A DNA stretch of 64,000 nt. Origin: Dechloromonas aromatica (nom. nud.). GTDB lineage: Bacteria > Pseudomonadota > Gammaproteobacteria > Burkholderiales > Rhodocyclaceae. Shown here piece after piece: positions 18,886-33,228 of this stretch. How positions within the stretch are numbered: position 1 is the first letter of the stretch; each line of letters starts with the position of its first letter. Location: the NCBI GenBank assembly GCA_017848965.1, contig JAFIHA010000066.1, positions 1-64,000 on the forward strand, read 5' to 3'. The position numbers and the translations under genes are program-made. Under the pieces are notes generated by a model. The model saw only the letters and a list, made by a program, of their open reading frames with translations. It was not told the DNA's origin and searched no databases.

Positions 18886-20007
18886 TCAGTGAGAAAGGCA
18901 GAGCAGGTCCGGACTGTCGGCGGCAGCGTCGGCCATGCGCTGCAGGCTGTCGAGAACCTGCATGCTTGAGCGCTCCATTGCCTGGACATGGCGCAGCATG
19001 CCCGGGTAATCGCCGGCCAGCCGCGCCTTCAGCGCCTCGATGCCGTAGCGATGGACGTCGATGTGCGGCGCTTCGATCTCGCGGTAGCCGCCCAGGCGGC
19101 TGAAACAGTCGTGGCCCTCGCCTTCGTAATACCACTTGCCGAGCCGGCAGGTGGTATGCGAGGCGACATTCGCCGGATCGACCTGTTCGATGCCGAACAA
19201 ACCGAGGTAGATGCGGAACTTGAACACCAGGTGATCGACCTTGGCCACTTCGACGAAGCTCTTCAGCGCGCTGCCGGCAATCACCTGCTCCATCTTCTGC
19301 GACAGGCCGATCAGGCGGTTCATGTCGTCGGTTGCCCGGTTACCGCGCTCGCTGTAGTCGTCGGCGGTATGGGCCAGGGTTTCCATCGCCGTCTTGGCGG
19401 CATTGGAGTCCTGGCGGATGCTGGTCACCAGGCCATCGATATCCTTGGTCGCCTTGGCAGTCCGCTCGGCCAACTTGCGCACCTCGTCGGCCACCACCGC
19501 GAAACCGCGCCCGGCCTCGCCAGCGCGGGCCGCTTCGATTGCCGCGTTGAGCGCCAGCAGGTTGGTCTGGTCGGCGATCTCGTGAATCAACTGGACGATG
19601 GCGCCGATCTCGCTCGCCTGATGGGCCAGCACATCGACCTCGCGGGCGGCCTGGGCGGAATCCTCGGCCAGGCGGTGCAGGTTGGCAGCGATCTCGGTGG
19701 TCGTCTGGCCGCTCGCCCGGGAGACTTCAGCCGCCTGGACGGCCTGCTGCTTCTCCTCCTTCAGCAGGTTGGCCATGTCGCCGAGGCTGGCTTGCGAACT
19801 GCCCAGCGAATCACCGAACAGGGCCAGATTGCGGACGATCTCGCGCAGGGTGTCGCATTCGACCTCCTTCTCGCGCTGCGCTACCGCCTGTGCCGCCAGG
19901 TCGCGCCTGAGCGCGGCGATTTCCTCGGACAACGCCGCTTCGCGGCGCGCTCCCTCGGCCAGCGAGCGTTCAAGCTCGCCGACTCGGCGATTGTTGCTCC
20001 AGAACAT
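18886..20007 (-). CDS. Cytoplasmic methyl-accepting chemotaxis protein with CZB domain
   Basis: A 373-residue soluble chemoreceptor with no membrane helix. The start at 20007 (MFWSNNRR) was chosen; the longer frame reads through a terminator. An N-terminal coiled coil (about 10-75) leads to the signalling domain, whose tip is [20 protein letters not shown] followed by [18 protein letters not shown]. The C-terminal region (about 250-370) is a chemoreceptor zinc-binding (CZB) domain: [30 protein letters not shown] and EAPHIDVH supply the 3-His/1-Cys zinc site. CZB receptors sense zinc state or oxidants such as hypochlorous acid. Confidence 0.92.
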   Translation of the reverse strand: MFWSNNRRVGELERSLAEGARREAALSEEIAALRRDLAAQAVAQREKEVECDTLREIVRNLALFGDSLGSSQASLGDMANLLKEEKQQAVQAAEVSRASGQTTTEIAANLHRLAEDSAQAAREVDVLAHQASEIGAIVQLIHEIADQTNLLALNAAIEAARAGEAGRGFAVVADEVRKLAERTAKATKDIDGLVTSIRQDSNAAKTAMETLAHTADDYSERGNRATDDMNRLIGLSQKMEQVIAGSALKSFVEVAKVDHLVFKFRIYLGLFGIEQVDPANVASHTTCRLGKWYYEGEGHDCFSRLGGYREIEAPHIDVHRYGIEALKARLAGDYPGMLRHVQAMERSSMQVLDSLQRMADAAADSPDLLCLSH

Positions 20008-20134
20008 CGTACAACCCTCATCCGCAACGGCACGCCCGGTCGGGTAGCGCCTTGTATGTATAGTTTTCTTCTGAAACCGTATGATCGGTTTTCGGGTGGC
20101 GATTTTACTATGGGAAATCAACCCCCACAAAATG

Positions 20135-20160
20135 AAAAAGCGTGGTTGCCCACGCTTTTT
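20135..20160. terminator. Bidirectional terminator upstream of the CZB chemoreceptor
   Basis: An 11-bp stem AAAAAGCGTGG/CCACGCTTTTT with a 4-nt loop. Read on the minus strand it lies 18 bp past the stop of the DUF4395 gene and ends that transcript, isolating the chemoreceptor gene downstream. Confidence 0.88.
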
Positions 20161-20178
20161 CATTGCCCTGACAATGTG

Positions 20179-20598
20179 TCAGGCTTGGCGGAATTTGTAC
20201 CAGGCACCGTAGGCCCAGCAGGCGGCGCAGAAGCCGGTCGCCAGGTCGATGAAGGCGAAGATCAGGATGGCGTAGGCCGGTACCACACCGACGCCGGAAC
20301 CGAGCAGCCAGGTGACGAACATCGCCGTGCCGGCGACGCCGGCGATCTTGTCGGCGAACATCTTGGAACCGGCATTCTGCATCCGGGCCATCCCCAGCTT
20401 GCCGGTCGCGCGGGCAAAAGCCAGGTAGGAAAGACATTTGTGCGGCGAAACGAAACCACGCAGCAAGCCACCCAGCGCCAGCAGGACGGAAACCCACTGA
20501 TAGGGGGTAAACAGGTACAACGCGGCGATGACGAAGCTCATCGTCGCCTGCAGGCGATAGGCATTCGAACAGACCGGGGCGATGTCGAAACGCAGCAT
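20179..20598 (-). CDS. DUF4395 membrane protein
   Basis: A 139-residue inner-membrane protein with about four hydrophobic helices (MSFVIAALYLFTPYQW, VSVLLALGGLLRGFV, IAGVAGTAMFVTWLLG, AYAILIFAFIDLATGFCAAC). The layout (N-terminal CSNAYRLQATMSF, conserved RGF, a Lys/Arg-rich cytoplasmic loop, GFCAACWAY near the end) matches DUF4395, a family of unknown function that often sits near rhodanese or thioredoxin-like genes. The ATG at 20598 was preferred to a GTG at 20610. A good promoter lies 35-62 bp upstream. Confidence 0.82.
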   Translation of the reverse strand: MLRFDIAPVCSNAYRLQATMSFVIAALYLFTPYQWVSVLLALGGLLRGFVSPHKCLSYLAFARATGKLGMARMQNAGSKMFADKIAGVAGTAMFVTWLLGSGVGVVPAYAILIFAFIDLATGFCAACWAYGAWYKFRQA

Positions 20599-20632
20599 GA
20601 CAGACTCCACAAGATTATTACTAATCGCTTAT

Positions 20633-20660
20633 ATTATCATGTTGCAATGCAGCATGACAA
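20633..20660 (-). promoter_or_regulatory. Promoter of the DUF4395 gene
   Basis: On the minus strand, -35 TTGTCA (20655-20660) and -10 GATAAT (20633-20638) each match consensus at five of six bases with a 16-bp spacer. The surrounding DNA is AT-rich, unlike the genes on either side. Confidence 0.55.
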
Positions 20661-20676
20661 CGCCTCACGCCCAGCC

Positions 20677-21459
20677 TCAGTGGTCGCCTCGCCAGCGTTT
20701 TTCGCCCGCCGTCACCGCCAGCGGCAGCCAGTTTTCCGGCGGCGGCAGCGGACAGGTGGCAAACGGCGTGAAGGCGCAGGGCGGATTGAAGGCGCGGTTG
20801 AAATCGAGACGGATCTTGCCGCCCACTGCCGCTTTCATCTTCAGGAAACGGCCAGCGCCGTAGGTATCTCGGCCACTGCTGCGATCCCGGAAAACAAAAA
20901 AGACCTCGTGCTCGCCGACCGACATCGGCAGCAAGGCCAGGCGCTGGCCAGCAATCTCGAAAACCGCCTGGAAACTTACCGTCACCGGCTTCAGGTCGCC
21001 ACTGACATTCGGCACTTCCAGGGTCAGCGGCGCCGCCAACGGCAGCCAGTCGGCTTCGACGACCCAGGCCGGGTCTTCGGGAAAATACTCGACACCATCG
21101 AAAGGCCGTTGCCGCACCCAGTCCCGGTCACGGACCCGAACCGCCAGCTTGCCGTCGCGCTCGACGACGAAGAACGACAGCAGTTGATGATCGACGACGT
21201 CGGGCCTGCCGTCGCGGTCGGTCGCCAATGAACGCTCGGGCGCGTCGTTCGGACGCCAGACGACGCCACCATCGCGCCTCAGCAGATCGCCCAGATGCGA
21301 TGGCCCGGCGGGCAGACGGACGACACAATCGTCGGCGCTGCCAACCCTGGACACTTCGTCCTCCAGCCAGAACAGGCCGACCAGTCCGAGCCAGCTCTCG
21401 GGGCCGGCCAGTTCGGCGTGGCGCCGCTGGCGCCAGTCTTCAAAGCTGTCTTGTGACAT
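20677..21459 (-). CDS. DUF1684 family protein
   Basis: A 260-residue soluble protein of the DUF1684 family. Visible features are the N-terminal WRQRRHAELAGPESWLGLVG and FWLEDEVSRVG, and the strongly conserved C-terminal signature GGKIRLDFNRAFNPPCAFTPFATCPLPP (read in two parts, KIRLDFNRAFNPPCAF and TPFATCPLPPPENWL). The family has no known function; it has a lipocalin-like beta-rich pattern. The start at 21459 was chosen over the much longer open frame because homologues begin at this point. No signal peptide is seen. Confidence 0.88.
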   Translation of the reverse strand: MSQDSFEDWRQRRHAELAGPESWLGLVGLFWLEDEVSRVGSADDCVVRLPAGPSHLGDLLRRDGGVVWRPNDAPERSLATDRDGRPDVVDHQLLSFFVVERDGKLAVRVRDRDWVRQRPFDGVEYFPEDPAWVVEADWLPLAAPLTLEVPNVSGDLKPVTVSFQAVFEIAGQRLALLPMSVGEHEVFFVFRDRSSGRDTYGAGRFLKMKAAVGGKIRLDFNRAFNPPCAFTPFATCPLPPPENWLPLAVTAGEKRWRGDH

Positions 21460-21546
21460 GAATGCGCTCCCTCGCGTTAACTTTTCAACGCCTCGGGCGT
21501 TATAGTCTCCAGCAATGCACTTCCTGCATTTCCGGAGAAAAAATTG

Positions 21547-21834
21547 ATGAAGAAAACCCTGCTTCTGGCCCTGTTCGCCGCCACCCCGCTGTTCGGCAAC
21601 GCCAGCGACATCCGGGTCGATATCGGCGACGTCCGCGTCCAGGCCGGCGGCGTCACCGTCACCTTTGGCTCGCGCGACAAACGCGGTTACTACTGGGACG
21701 GCTACGAATGGCGCGAACCCCGCTACTGGAAACGCCACCATGGCCCGCGTGGCGAAAGACACTATACCGGCCATCGCCACCATCGCGGCCCGGATTTCTG
21801 TCCGCCGGGACACGGCAGGAAGGGGCATTGCTGA
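21547..21834 (+). CDS. Small secreted protein, DUF2502-like
   Basis: A 95-residue protein with a clear signal peptide (MKKTLLLALFAATPLFGNAS) and a mature part rich in Arg, His, Tyr and Gly. The segment DIRVDIGDVRVQAGGVTV, then FGSRDKRGYYWDGYEWREPR resembles the DUF2502 family of small periplasmic proteins (E. coli YpeC). The tail is His-rich (RHYTGHRHHRGPDF) and ends with two cysteines. The ATG at 21547 has GGAG upstream. The role is unknown; the His-rich tail could bind metal. Confidence 0.75.
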   Translation: MKKTLLLALFAATPLFGNASDIRVDIGDVRVQAGGVTVTFGSRDKRGYYWDGYEWREPRYWKRHHGPRGERHYTGHRHHRGPDFCPPGHGRKGHC

Positions 21835-21855
21835 CGCGGCTTCCACCATTGCGGG

Positions 21856-21881
21856 ACGGGCGGGCCTGAGGGCCCGCCCGT
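21856..21881. terminator. Hairpin between the DUF2502-like gene and clpB
   Basis: A perfect 11-bp stem ACGGGCGGGCC/GGCCCGCCCGT with a 4-nt loop, between convergent genes. It has only TTT after it on the plus strand. It is probably a shared terminator. Confidence 0.7.
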
Positions 21882-21887
21882 TTGCGT

Positions 21888-24470
<2,583 letters not shown>

Positions 24471-24548
24471 GGCGTGCTCCCGCGTTAATTTCTCGATAGC
24501 ACCCAGATGCGTCCGTCCGGCGTTTTTTCAAGTCCCACTCGGCCATTT

Positions 24549-24569
24549 AAGCAATAACCCCTATTGCTT
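24549..24569. repeat. Inverted repeat upstream of the Cache chemoreceptor
   Basis: A perfect 8-bp inverted repeat AAGCAATA-N5-TATTGCTT in the 157-bp gap between divergent clpB and the chemoreceptor gene. It could be a regulator site for either gene; there is no T tract, so it is not a terminator. Confidence 0.55.
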
Positions 24570-24627
24570 CATAGAGTAGCGGATGTTAGCTTCCCTTCTT
24601 GCAGAGCAATTCCCACAAGAGGAAAAA

Positions 24628-26253
24628 ATGGCAAAATCAATGACACTGCGCGGCAAGTTGACCGCGATGACACTGGCCACCATCGGCGCCCTGATCGTCC
24701 TGTTCGCCGTCCTGCTGGTCAGCGGCAAGCAGCGCATGCTTGAGGACCGGGAGGCCAAGGTGCGCAATCTGGTCGAGGCAACCCACGCACTGGTCGCCCA
24801 CTTCCACGCCGAGTCGGTGGCCGGCCGCCTGACCGATGCCGAGGCCAGAAAAGCCGCCGCCGATGCCGTGCGGGCAATCCGCTACGATCAGGTCGAGTAC
24901 TTCTGGATCAACGATCTCGACGACCTGATGGTGATGCACCCGATCAAGCCCGAACTCGACGGCAAGAAGCTCGACCAGCTCAAGGACAAGAACGGCAAGT
25001 TGCTGTTCCTCGAATTCAACACCGTGGTGAAGAACCAGGGTGCCGGCTACGTCGAGTACCTGTGGCCCAAGCCCGGCCATGAGGAAGGCGTACCGAAAAT
25101 ATCCTACGTCATGGGCTTCAAGCCCTGGGGCTGGGTGATCGGTTCCGGCATCTATATCGACGACGTCGATGCCAGGTTCCGCGAAGACGCCGCCATCCTG
25201 TTGTTGTGGGGCCTAGCCATCGGCGGCTTCATCGCCGTCTCGCTGATGCTGGTCTCGCGCAGCATCATCAAGACCCTCGGCGGCGATCCCTCGGCCGCCT
25301 CCGCCGTCACCCGGCGCATCGCCGCCGGCGACCTCTCGTCGCCGGTCGATTGCCCGCCCGGCGAAAACCTGCTCTCCGACATCCGCGCCATGCAGGACAC
25401 CTTGCGGGCGATGATCTCCACCATCGTCAGCAACGCCGAGCACTTGGCCAGCGCCGCCGACCAGTTGCTCAGTTCGTCCGACGAGGTCGCCGACCGCGCT
25501 CGCCAACAAAGCGATGCTGCGTCGTCGATGGCCGCCTCGGTCGAGCAGATGGCAGTGAGCATCGACCAGGTCAAGGAAAACGCTGCCGAAGCCCACGGCA
25601 TCTCGCGCGAGGCCGGCAACATCTCGGAAGAAGGCGCCGCGGTGATCCACAACGCGGCCAGCGAGATGCGCAAGATTTCCGAGGCGGTGCAATCCTCGTC
25701 GCAAATCGTCGAAGACCTCGGCCATCGCTCGGACCAGATCACCTCCATCGTCAACACCATCCGCGAGATCGCCGACCAGACCAATCTGCTGGCGCTCAAC
25801 GCCGCCATCGAGGCGGCCCGCGCTGGCGAACAGGGACGCGGTTTCGCCGTGGTCGCCGACGAAGTGCGCAAGCTGGCCGAACGGACCAGTCTTTCGACGA
25901 CCGAGATCGCCGAAATGGTGACCAAGATCCAGAACGGCACGCGCAGTGCGGTGAGCAGCATGCAGGAAGGCGTCGTCAAGGTCGGCAACGGCGTCCAGTT
26001 GGCCAATCAGGCCGGCGATTCGATCGAGCGCATCCGCGACGGCGCGCAGCGCGTCACCTTCGTGGTGAACGGCATTTCCGACTCGATTTCGGAGCAGAGC
26101 CAGGCCAGCAACGACATCGCGCAGAAGCTCGAAACCATCGCCCAGATGTCCGAGGAAAGCGCCATCGCCGTCCGCCAGACGGCCGACGCCGCGCGCCGCC
26201 TGCACAAGCTGTCGGGCGAACTGCACCAGGCCGTCGCCCAGTTCAAGACCTGA
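24628..26253 (+). CDS. Methyl-accepting chemotaxis protein with single Cache domain
   Basis: A 541-residue transmembrane chemoreceptor. Membrane helix 1 is at about 13-33, the periplasmic single Cache domain (sCache_2) spans about 40-185 ([20 protein letters not shown] and [12 protein letters not shown] are typical), and helix 2 is near 190-212. HAMP and a signalling domain with [20 protein letters not shown] and [18 protein letters not shown] follow. sCache_2 domains usually bind small carboxylates. The ATG at 24628 follows AAGAGGAAAA; the frame to 24583 lacks a ribosome site. It is convergent with the LysR gene. Confidence 0.93.
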   Translation: MAKSMTLRGKLTAMTLATIGALIVLFAVLLVSGKQRMLEDREAKVRNLVEATHALVAHFHAESVAGRLTDAEARKAAADAVRAIRYDQVEYFWINDLDDLMVMHPIKPELDGKKLDQLKDKNGKLLFLEFNTVVKNQGAGYVEYLWPKPGHEEGVPKISYVMGFKPWGWVIGSGIYIDDVDARFREDAAILLLWGLAIGGFIAVSLMLVSRSIIKTLGGDPSAASAVTRRIAAGDLSSPVDCPPGENLLSDIRAMQDTLRAMISTIVSNAEHLASAADQLLSSSDEVADRARQQSDAASSMAASVEQMAVSIDQVKENAAEAHGISREAGNISEEGAAVIHNAASEMRKISEAVQSSSQIVEDLGHRSDQITSIVNTIREIADQTNLLALNAAIEAARAGEQGRGFAVVADEVRKLAERTSLSTTEIAEMVTKIQNGTRSAVSSMQEGVVKVGNGVQLANQAGDSIERIRDGAQRVTFVVNGISDSISEQSQASNDIAQKLETIAQMSEESAIAVRQTADAARRLHKLSGELHQAVAQFKT

Positions 26254-26259
26254 CGCGAT

Positions 26260-27213
26260 TTACCGCGAATTGCCGGCCGCCGTTTCGCCAAACAGGGCGG
26301 CGGCTGCCTGCGCCACCTGATCGGCGACGAAGCCGGTCAGTGGATCGCCCCGGTCGCGCCGATGGCTGACGCGCGAAATCGGCAAGACCAGTCCATCCAC
26401 CGCCAGCGGCTCGATCGCCAGATCGGCATGGGCCGCGAACAGGCGCGCCACCAGGTCGGGAACCACCGCCAGCAGCGGACTCTGCTTGACCACGAAGGGG
26501 ATCGCCAGCGGCGACGCCGCCTGCGCCACGACGTGACGCCGCAGGCCGGCATCGGCCAGCAGGCGGTCGGTCAGCCCCGGCGCATCCCCGGTATAGCTGG
26601 TATGGATGTGCGGATGGCGGACCAGGTCGGCGAGGCCGATCGGCGACGGCATGTCGAGCAGGGCCGGATTGAAGACGCAGCAGAAGCCGGCGCGAAACAG
26701 CAACTGCACCTCATGCACCTCGCGCGCGTCGGGAAAAGGGCCAACCGCGAGATTGACGTTGCCGGCATCGAGATGTTCGAGCTGGCGTGAGGCGGGAATC
26801 GGCCGTACCGACAAGCTGAGGCCCGGCGCCCGGGCCCGGATGCGGGCGACCAGGCCGGGCAGCAGCAAGGCTTCAAGCGGATCGGTGAGGGCCAGGCGGA
26901 AGTCGCCGGTGACCTGCGCCGGATCGAATTCCGCCGCGCTGCGGGTCACCGCCTGCGCTTCCGCGAGCAGGCGGCGGATGCGCGGCGCCAGGGCCAGGGC
27001 GCGGGCGGTCGGCTGCATGCCGGCGCCTTCGCGGTAGAGGATGTCGTCCTGGAACAGTTCGCGCAGACGGGCCAGGGCATGACTCATCGCCGGCTGGCCG
27101 ATGCACAGGCGGGCAGCGGCCCGGCTGACACCGCCCTCGCGCAGCAGGGCATCGAAGGCAACCAGCAGGTTGAGATCGAGACGGCGAAAGGCCGGGTAAT
27201 CAATATCATCCAT
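26260..27213 (-). CDS. LysR-family transcriptional regulator
   Basis: A 317-residue regulator with the N-terminal winged helix (LDLNLLVAFDALLREGGVSRAAARL and IGQPAMSHALARLRELF) and a C-terminal periplasmic-binding-protein-like effector domain. It is divergent from an MFS transporter gene with 84 bp between them, the classical LysR plus target layout. The gap holds three copies of an ATTGATA half-site, two of them forming palindromes at the start codon. The LNLLVAFDALL start resembles the NodD/PcaQ/LeuO-like branch. The effector cannot be guessed. Confidence 0.92.
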   Translation of the reverse strand: MDDIDYPAFRRLDLNLLVAFDALLREGGVSRAAARLCIGQPAMSHALARLRELFQDDILYREGAGMQPTARALALAPRIRRLLAEAQAVTRSAAEFDPAQVTGDFRLALTDPLEALLLPGLVARIRARAPGLSLSVRPIPASRQLEHLDAGNVNLAVGPFPDAREVHEVQLLFRAGFCCVFNPALLDMPSPIGLADLVRHPHIHTSYTGDAPGLTDRLLADAGLRRHVVAQAASPLAIPFVVKQSPLLAVVPDLVARLFAAHADLAIEPLAVDGLVLPISRVSHRRDRGDPLTGFVADQVAQAAAALFGETAAGNSR

Positions 27214-27237
27214 ATTGATAGTCTAGATCATATCAAT
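27199..27237. promoter_or_regulatory. Clustered LysR operators between regulator and MFS gene
   Basis: Two overlapping palindromes share one arm: ATCAATAT-N5-ATATTGAT (27199-27219) and ATTGATA-N10-TATCAAT (27214-27237). They cover the start codon of the LysR gene and lie 61 bp upstream of the MFS start. The DNA is AT-rich within a GC-rich genome. This layout fits autorepression plus control of the transporter. Confidence 0.7.
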
Positions 27238-27297
27238 CGATTTCGTGCATTCAAGCAGCGCTTTTAAACTGTCAGGCTTTTCCTCCGCCCGATACCG

Positions 27298-28740
27298 ATG
27301 TCCGACACCCCCACGCCGCAGGTCAGCGGCCTGCTGCGCTGCATTGCCGCGATCACCTGCATCGAGTTCTTCGAAACCGGCCTGGTCATGTTCGGCGCCA
27401 CCCACATCATGGCCGGCCTTGGCCTCAGCCCCGAACAATTCGCGCTGGCCTACACGCTGTACGGCGTCAGCTCGATCTACATGCTCTACAAGCACCAATG
27501 GATGGTCGAACGCCTCGGCTATCGCCGTTTCGTTCTCGCTTCGCTGGGCGTCTTCGCGCTTGGCGGCATCCTCGCCGCGACCGCCGGTGGCTTCGGCCAA
27601 TTTGCCTGCGGCCGCTTGCTGCAGGGCGCCAGCGGCGCCACCTTCTTCACCGCCGGGCGGCTGGCGATCAACCGCCTGCCCGCAGAGGCGCGCTTCCCCG
27701 GCCTGCTCGCCTTCATCGGCAGCCTGCTCGGCGCTTCTGCCGTGGCGCCAGTGGCCGCTGCCGTGTTGCTTGCCGCCTTCGACTGGCGGGCGCTGTTCTG
27801 GGCGGCGCTGCCGCTCTGTCTGCTGATCGCCCGGATCGCCGGCCCCCACCTCGACCAAAGTACCGTTCCCCCCGAACAACGCAGCGAGGAACACTGGGGC
27901 TGGCTACTCTGGCTGGTGATCGGCATTTTCGGCCTGCAGTATGCGATCCAGGAAATCCCGGCGGCCGGCGCCGCAGCGCATCGCCTAGTCTTCGTCGTCG
28001 GCCTCGCCTCGATCGCCGCGCTGACCGTCTTCGCCTGGCGGCAGTGGCGCAAGGAAAGGCCGCTGATCGATTACCGCGGTCTGCTGCAATGGCGCTACCT
28101 GCTGGGGATTGCCCTGTATTTCTCGGGCTATTTCATGCTCGGCGCCTTCGGCTTCCTGCTGCCGATCTTCTTTCACAACGGCCTCGGCCTGTCGCTCGCC
28201 AGCACCGCCGTGATCCTCGGCCTGAGCGCCGCCGGCAGCGTCGTCGCCGCCTTCGTCCATGCCTGGGCGGCGCGCCGGGTAGCCAGCCAGCGCCACTTCA
28301 TGCTCGGCGGCCTCGGTCTTTACGCCCTCGCCTGTCTCGCCTTCAGCCAGGCCGGACGCCTCGCCGACTGGCCGCTCCTGCTGCTGCCTGCACTTGTCTG
28401 CGGCGTCGCTGTGCCCTTCTACATCGGCCCGGTCGCTTTCGGCACCTTCAGCGAACTGCCGGCGCGCGTCTTTTCGCACGCCTACCAGGTCAAGAACATC
28501 GTCCGTCAGCTCGGCATTTCCAGCAGCATCGCGCTATCCACCGCCGGCCTGCAGCATTTCTACGCCGCCCAGCCGCAGGGAGCACAGACCGAGTGGGCGC
28601 TGGCGCTGCACGGACTGGGCAGCCAGATGGGCGGCTTGCAGGCGCCGCTGACGCTGGCGGCGGCCGAACTCTTCTTCTGGCTGGCCATCGCCGTCCTGCC
28701 GGTCGCCGCGCTGGTGCGGCTGCAGCGGACCTTTCGTTAA
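27298..28740 (+). CDS. MFS transporter (DHA2-like drug/proton antiporter)
   Basis: A 480-residue inner-membrane protein with about 14 hydrophobic helices, the length and pattern of the DHA2 branch. Family features include CIEFFETGLVMFG at helix 1, the GRLLQGASGATFF motif (about 102-114), and the loop RRVASQRHFMLGG. There is no linked membrane-fusion gene, so it probably works without an EmrA-type partner. Divergent LysR gene and shared operators indicate substrate-induced expression. The 3' end overlaps the convergent moaE gene by 4 bp. Confidence 0.85.
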   Translation: MSDTPTPQVSGLLRCIAAITCIEFFETGLVMFGATHIMAGLGLSPEQFALAYTLYGVSSIYMLYKHQWMVERLGYRRFVLASLGVFALGGILAATAGGFGQFACGRLLQGASGATFFTAGRLAINRLPAEARFPGLLAFIGSLLGASAVAPVAAAVLLAAFDWRALFWAALPLCLLIARIAGPHLDQSTVPPEQRSEEHWGWLLWLVIGIFGLQYAIQEIPAAGAAAHRLVFVVGLASIAALTVFAWRQWRKERPLIDYRGLLQWRYLLGIALYFSGYFMLGAFGFLLPIFFHNGLGLSLASTAVILGLSAAGSVVAAFVHAWAARRVASQRHFMLGGLGLYALACLAFSQAGRLADWPLLLLPALVCGVAVPFYIGPVAFGTFSELPARVFSHAYQVKNIVRQLGISSSIALSTAGLQHFYAAQPQGAQTEWALALHGLGSQMGGLQAPLTLAAAELFFWLAIAVLPVAALVRLQRTFR

Positions 28741-29192
28741 GGCTGCTGCCAGCGCGCCGCCGCGCTGTCGTCGGTGTCGCGGGCATCGACCCAGCGCCCG
28801 CCGTCCGCCGTCGCTTCCTTCTTCCAGAACGGCGCTTTCGTCTTCAGGTAGTCCATGATGAATTCGCAGGCGGCGAAGGCTTCGCCGCGATGCGCGCTGG
28901 TCACCGCGACGAGCACGATCTGGTCGCAGGGCGCGAGCGGGCCGACGCGGTGGATGACCAGCGCGTCGTAGATGTCCCAGCGCGATTTCGCCTCGGCGAC
29001 GATCTGTGCGAGCGCCTTCTCGGTCATGCCGGGATAGTGCTCCAGCGTCATCCCCGCAACGCTGGCGCCGTCGTTGATGTCGCGCACCAGGCCGAGGAAG
29101 GAAGCGAGCGCGCCGACCCGGGCGTCGCCCGCGCGCAGCGCCGCCAGTTCGGCGCCGACATCGAAATCCCCGGTCTGGACGCGGACTGTCAT
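28737..29192 (-). CDS. moaE: Molybdopterin synthase catalytic subunit MoaE
   Basis: A 151-residue MoaE, the large subunit of molybdopterin synthase, which with thiocarboxylated MoaD puts the dithiolene sulfurs into precursor Z. Family signatures are [51 protein letters not shown], and the active-site lysines in [10 protein letters not shown]. Length matches E. coli MoaE (150). moaD and other moa genes are not next to it. Instead it starts 1 nt after the prfC stop (TGA-C-ATG), so it is probably translated by ribosomes leaving prfC. Confidence 0.95.
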   Translation of the reverse strand: MTVRVQTGDFDVGAELAALRAGDARVGALASFLGLVRDINDGASVAGMTLEHYPGMTEKALAQIVAEAKSRWDIYDALVIHRVGPLAPCDQIVLVAVTSAHRGEAFAACEFIMDYLKTKAPFWKKEATADGGRWVDARDTDDSAAARWQQP

Positions 29193-29193
29193 G

Positions 29194-30768
29194 TCAGGCC
29201 ACCTCGCGCGCTTCGTCGAAGCGCAGCTTGGGGTATTTTTCCTTGACCATGTTCAGGTAGACGTTGTTCGGTGCCAGATAGACCGGATCGTCGGCACCGT
29301 CGAGGGCGACGTTGGCGCTGTAGCGCTCGGACAATTGCTTGAGTTCGCCGGGGTCGCCGTGGATCCAGCGCGCCGTCGAACAGTTGTAGCTTTCGAAGAT
29401 AACCTGCACGCCGTATTCGTTCTCCAGCCGGCTGGCGACGACATCGAACTGCAGCGTGCCGACCGCGCCGAGGATCAGGTCGGTGCCCGACAGCGGACGG
29501 AACAGCTGGGTCGCGCCCTCTTCCGCCAGTTGCTGCAGGCCCTTCTGCAACTGCTTGATCTTCAGCGGGTTGGCGATGCGCGCCAAACGGAAGTGTTCCG
29601 GCGCGAACGACGGGATACCGGTGAAGCGCAAATCCTCGCCCTCGGTGAAGGTTTCGCCGAGACGGATCGTGCCGTGGTTGGGAATACCGATGATGTCGCC
29701 CGACCAGGCTTCGTCGGCGGTCGACCGGTCGCGCGCCATGAAGGTGATCGCGTTGTTGATCGACAGCGTCTTGCCGCTCGCCACCTGCTTGACCTTCATG
29801 CCGCGGTCGAAGCGGCCGGAGCAGACGCGCAGGAAGGCGATCCGGTCGCGGTGCTTGGGGTCCATGTTGGCCTGGATCTTGAACACGAAGCCGGAGAACT
29901 TCGGCTCGAAAGCATCGACCGTGCGCGTTACCGCCGGCCGTGCCTTGGGCGCCGGCGACAGGTCGACGACGGCATCGAGCAGGCTCTGCACGCCGAAGTT
30001 GTTGACCGCCGAACCGAAGAACACCGGGCACTGCTTGCCGGAAAGATAGGCCTCGGCGTCGAAGGGATGCGAAGCGCCGCGCACCAGTTCGATGTCGCTG
30101 CGCAACTCGTCGGCCTGGCTGCCGATCAGCTCGTCGAGGCGCGGGTTGTCGAGGCCCGGGATCATTTCCGCCGTGCCCTTCTCGGCCTGCGGGTCGAAGA
30201 AGGCGATGGTATCGTCGTAGAGGTGATAGACGCCGCGGAAACGCTTGCCCATGCCGATCGGCCAGGTCATCGGTGCGCACTGGATACCGAGCACCGACTC
30301 GATTTCGTCGAGCAGGTCGATCGGCTCCTTGCCTTCACGGTCGAGCTTGTTGATGAAGGTCAGGATCGGCGTGTCGCGCATGCGGCAGACGTTCAAGAGC
30401 TTGATCGTCTGCGCTTCGACGCCATTGACCGAGTCGATCACCATGACCGCCGAGTCGACGGCGGTCAGCGTGCGGTAGGTGTCTTCCGAGAAGTCCTCGT
30501 GGCCCGGCGTGTCGAGCAGGTTGATCATGCATTCGCGGTACGGGAACTGCATGACCGACGAGGTGACCGAGATGCCGCGCTGCTTTTCCAGTTCCATCCA
30601 GTCCGAGGTCGCGTGGCGGCTGGCCTTGCGGGCGCGGACTTCGCCGGCGACCTGGATGGCGCCGCCGAACCACAGCAGTTTTTCGGTCAGCGTGGTTTTA
30701 CCCGCGTCGGGGTGGGAAATGATCGCGAAGGTGCGACGGCGGGAAATTTCTTGTTCGAGCTGGCTCAC
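29194..30768 (-). CDS. prfC: Peptide chain release factor 3
   Basis: A 524-residue GTPase that recycles RF1/RF2 from the ribosome after termination. G motifs are HPDAGKTTL (G1), DTPGHEDFS (G3) and NKLDRE (G4); the EF-G-like domains follow. The start is a GTG at 30768 giving [16 protein letters not shown], in line with E. coli RF3 (529 residues); no ATG lies near and the open frame runs far upstream only by chance. The ribosome site is weak. moaE follows after 1 nt. Confidence 0.96.
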   Translation of the reverse strand: MSQLEQEISRRRTFAIISHPDAGKTTLTEKLLWFGGAIQVAGEVRARKASRHATSDWMELEKQRGISVTSSVMQFPYRECMINLLDTPGHEDFSEDTYRTLTAVDSAVMVIDSVNGVEAQTIKLLNVCRMRDTPILTFINKLDREGKEPIDLLDEIESVLGIQCAPMTWPIGMGKRFRGVYHLYDDTIAFFDPQAEKGTAEMIPGLDNPRLDELIGSQADELRSDIELVRGASHPFDAEAYLSGKQCPVFFGSAVNNFGVQSLLDAVVDLSPAPKARPAVTRTVDAFEPKFSGFVFKIQANMDPKHRDRIAFLRVCSGRFDRGMKVKQVASGKTLSINNAITFMARDRSTADEAWSGDIIGIPNHGTIRLGETFTEGEDLRFTGIPSFAPEHFRLARIANPLKIKQLQKGLQQLAEEGATQLFRPLSGTDLILGAVGTLQFDVVASRLENEYGVQVIFESYNCSTARWIHGDPGELKQLSERYSANVALDGADDPVYLAPNNVYLNMVKEKYPKLRFDEAREVA

Positions 30769-30891
30769 GGCGTTTCGGAAAGGCGCAAAACGGCGGATTA
30801 TACCCTTTGTCCCCGCCGCCACCCGGCCCGCAAAACGGCGATGACGCGCCACCAAGCCCGGTATAAGATGGCCCCGAGGAGGAGAACGGCC

Positions 30892-33218
<2,327 letters not shown>

Positions 33219-33228
<10 letters not shown>

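Noticed and set aside
24493..24532. Heat-shock promoter for clpB
   Set aside because: A perfect CTTGAAA (minus strand, 24526-24532) is present, but the only -10-like sequence (ACGCATCT) is 9 bp away, too close, and matches poorly. Kept as a remark only.
29074..30891. Upstream continuation of the soluble hybrid kinase frame
   Set aside because: It lies antisense to prfC and is not protein-like; the ATG at 30892 has a strong ribosome site and is the natural start.
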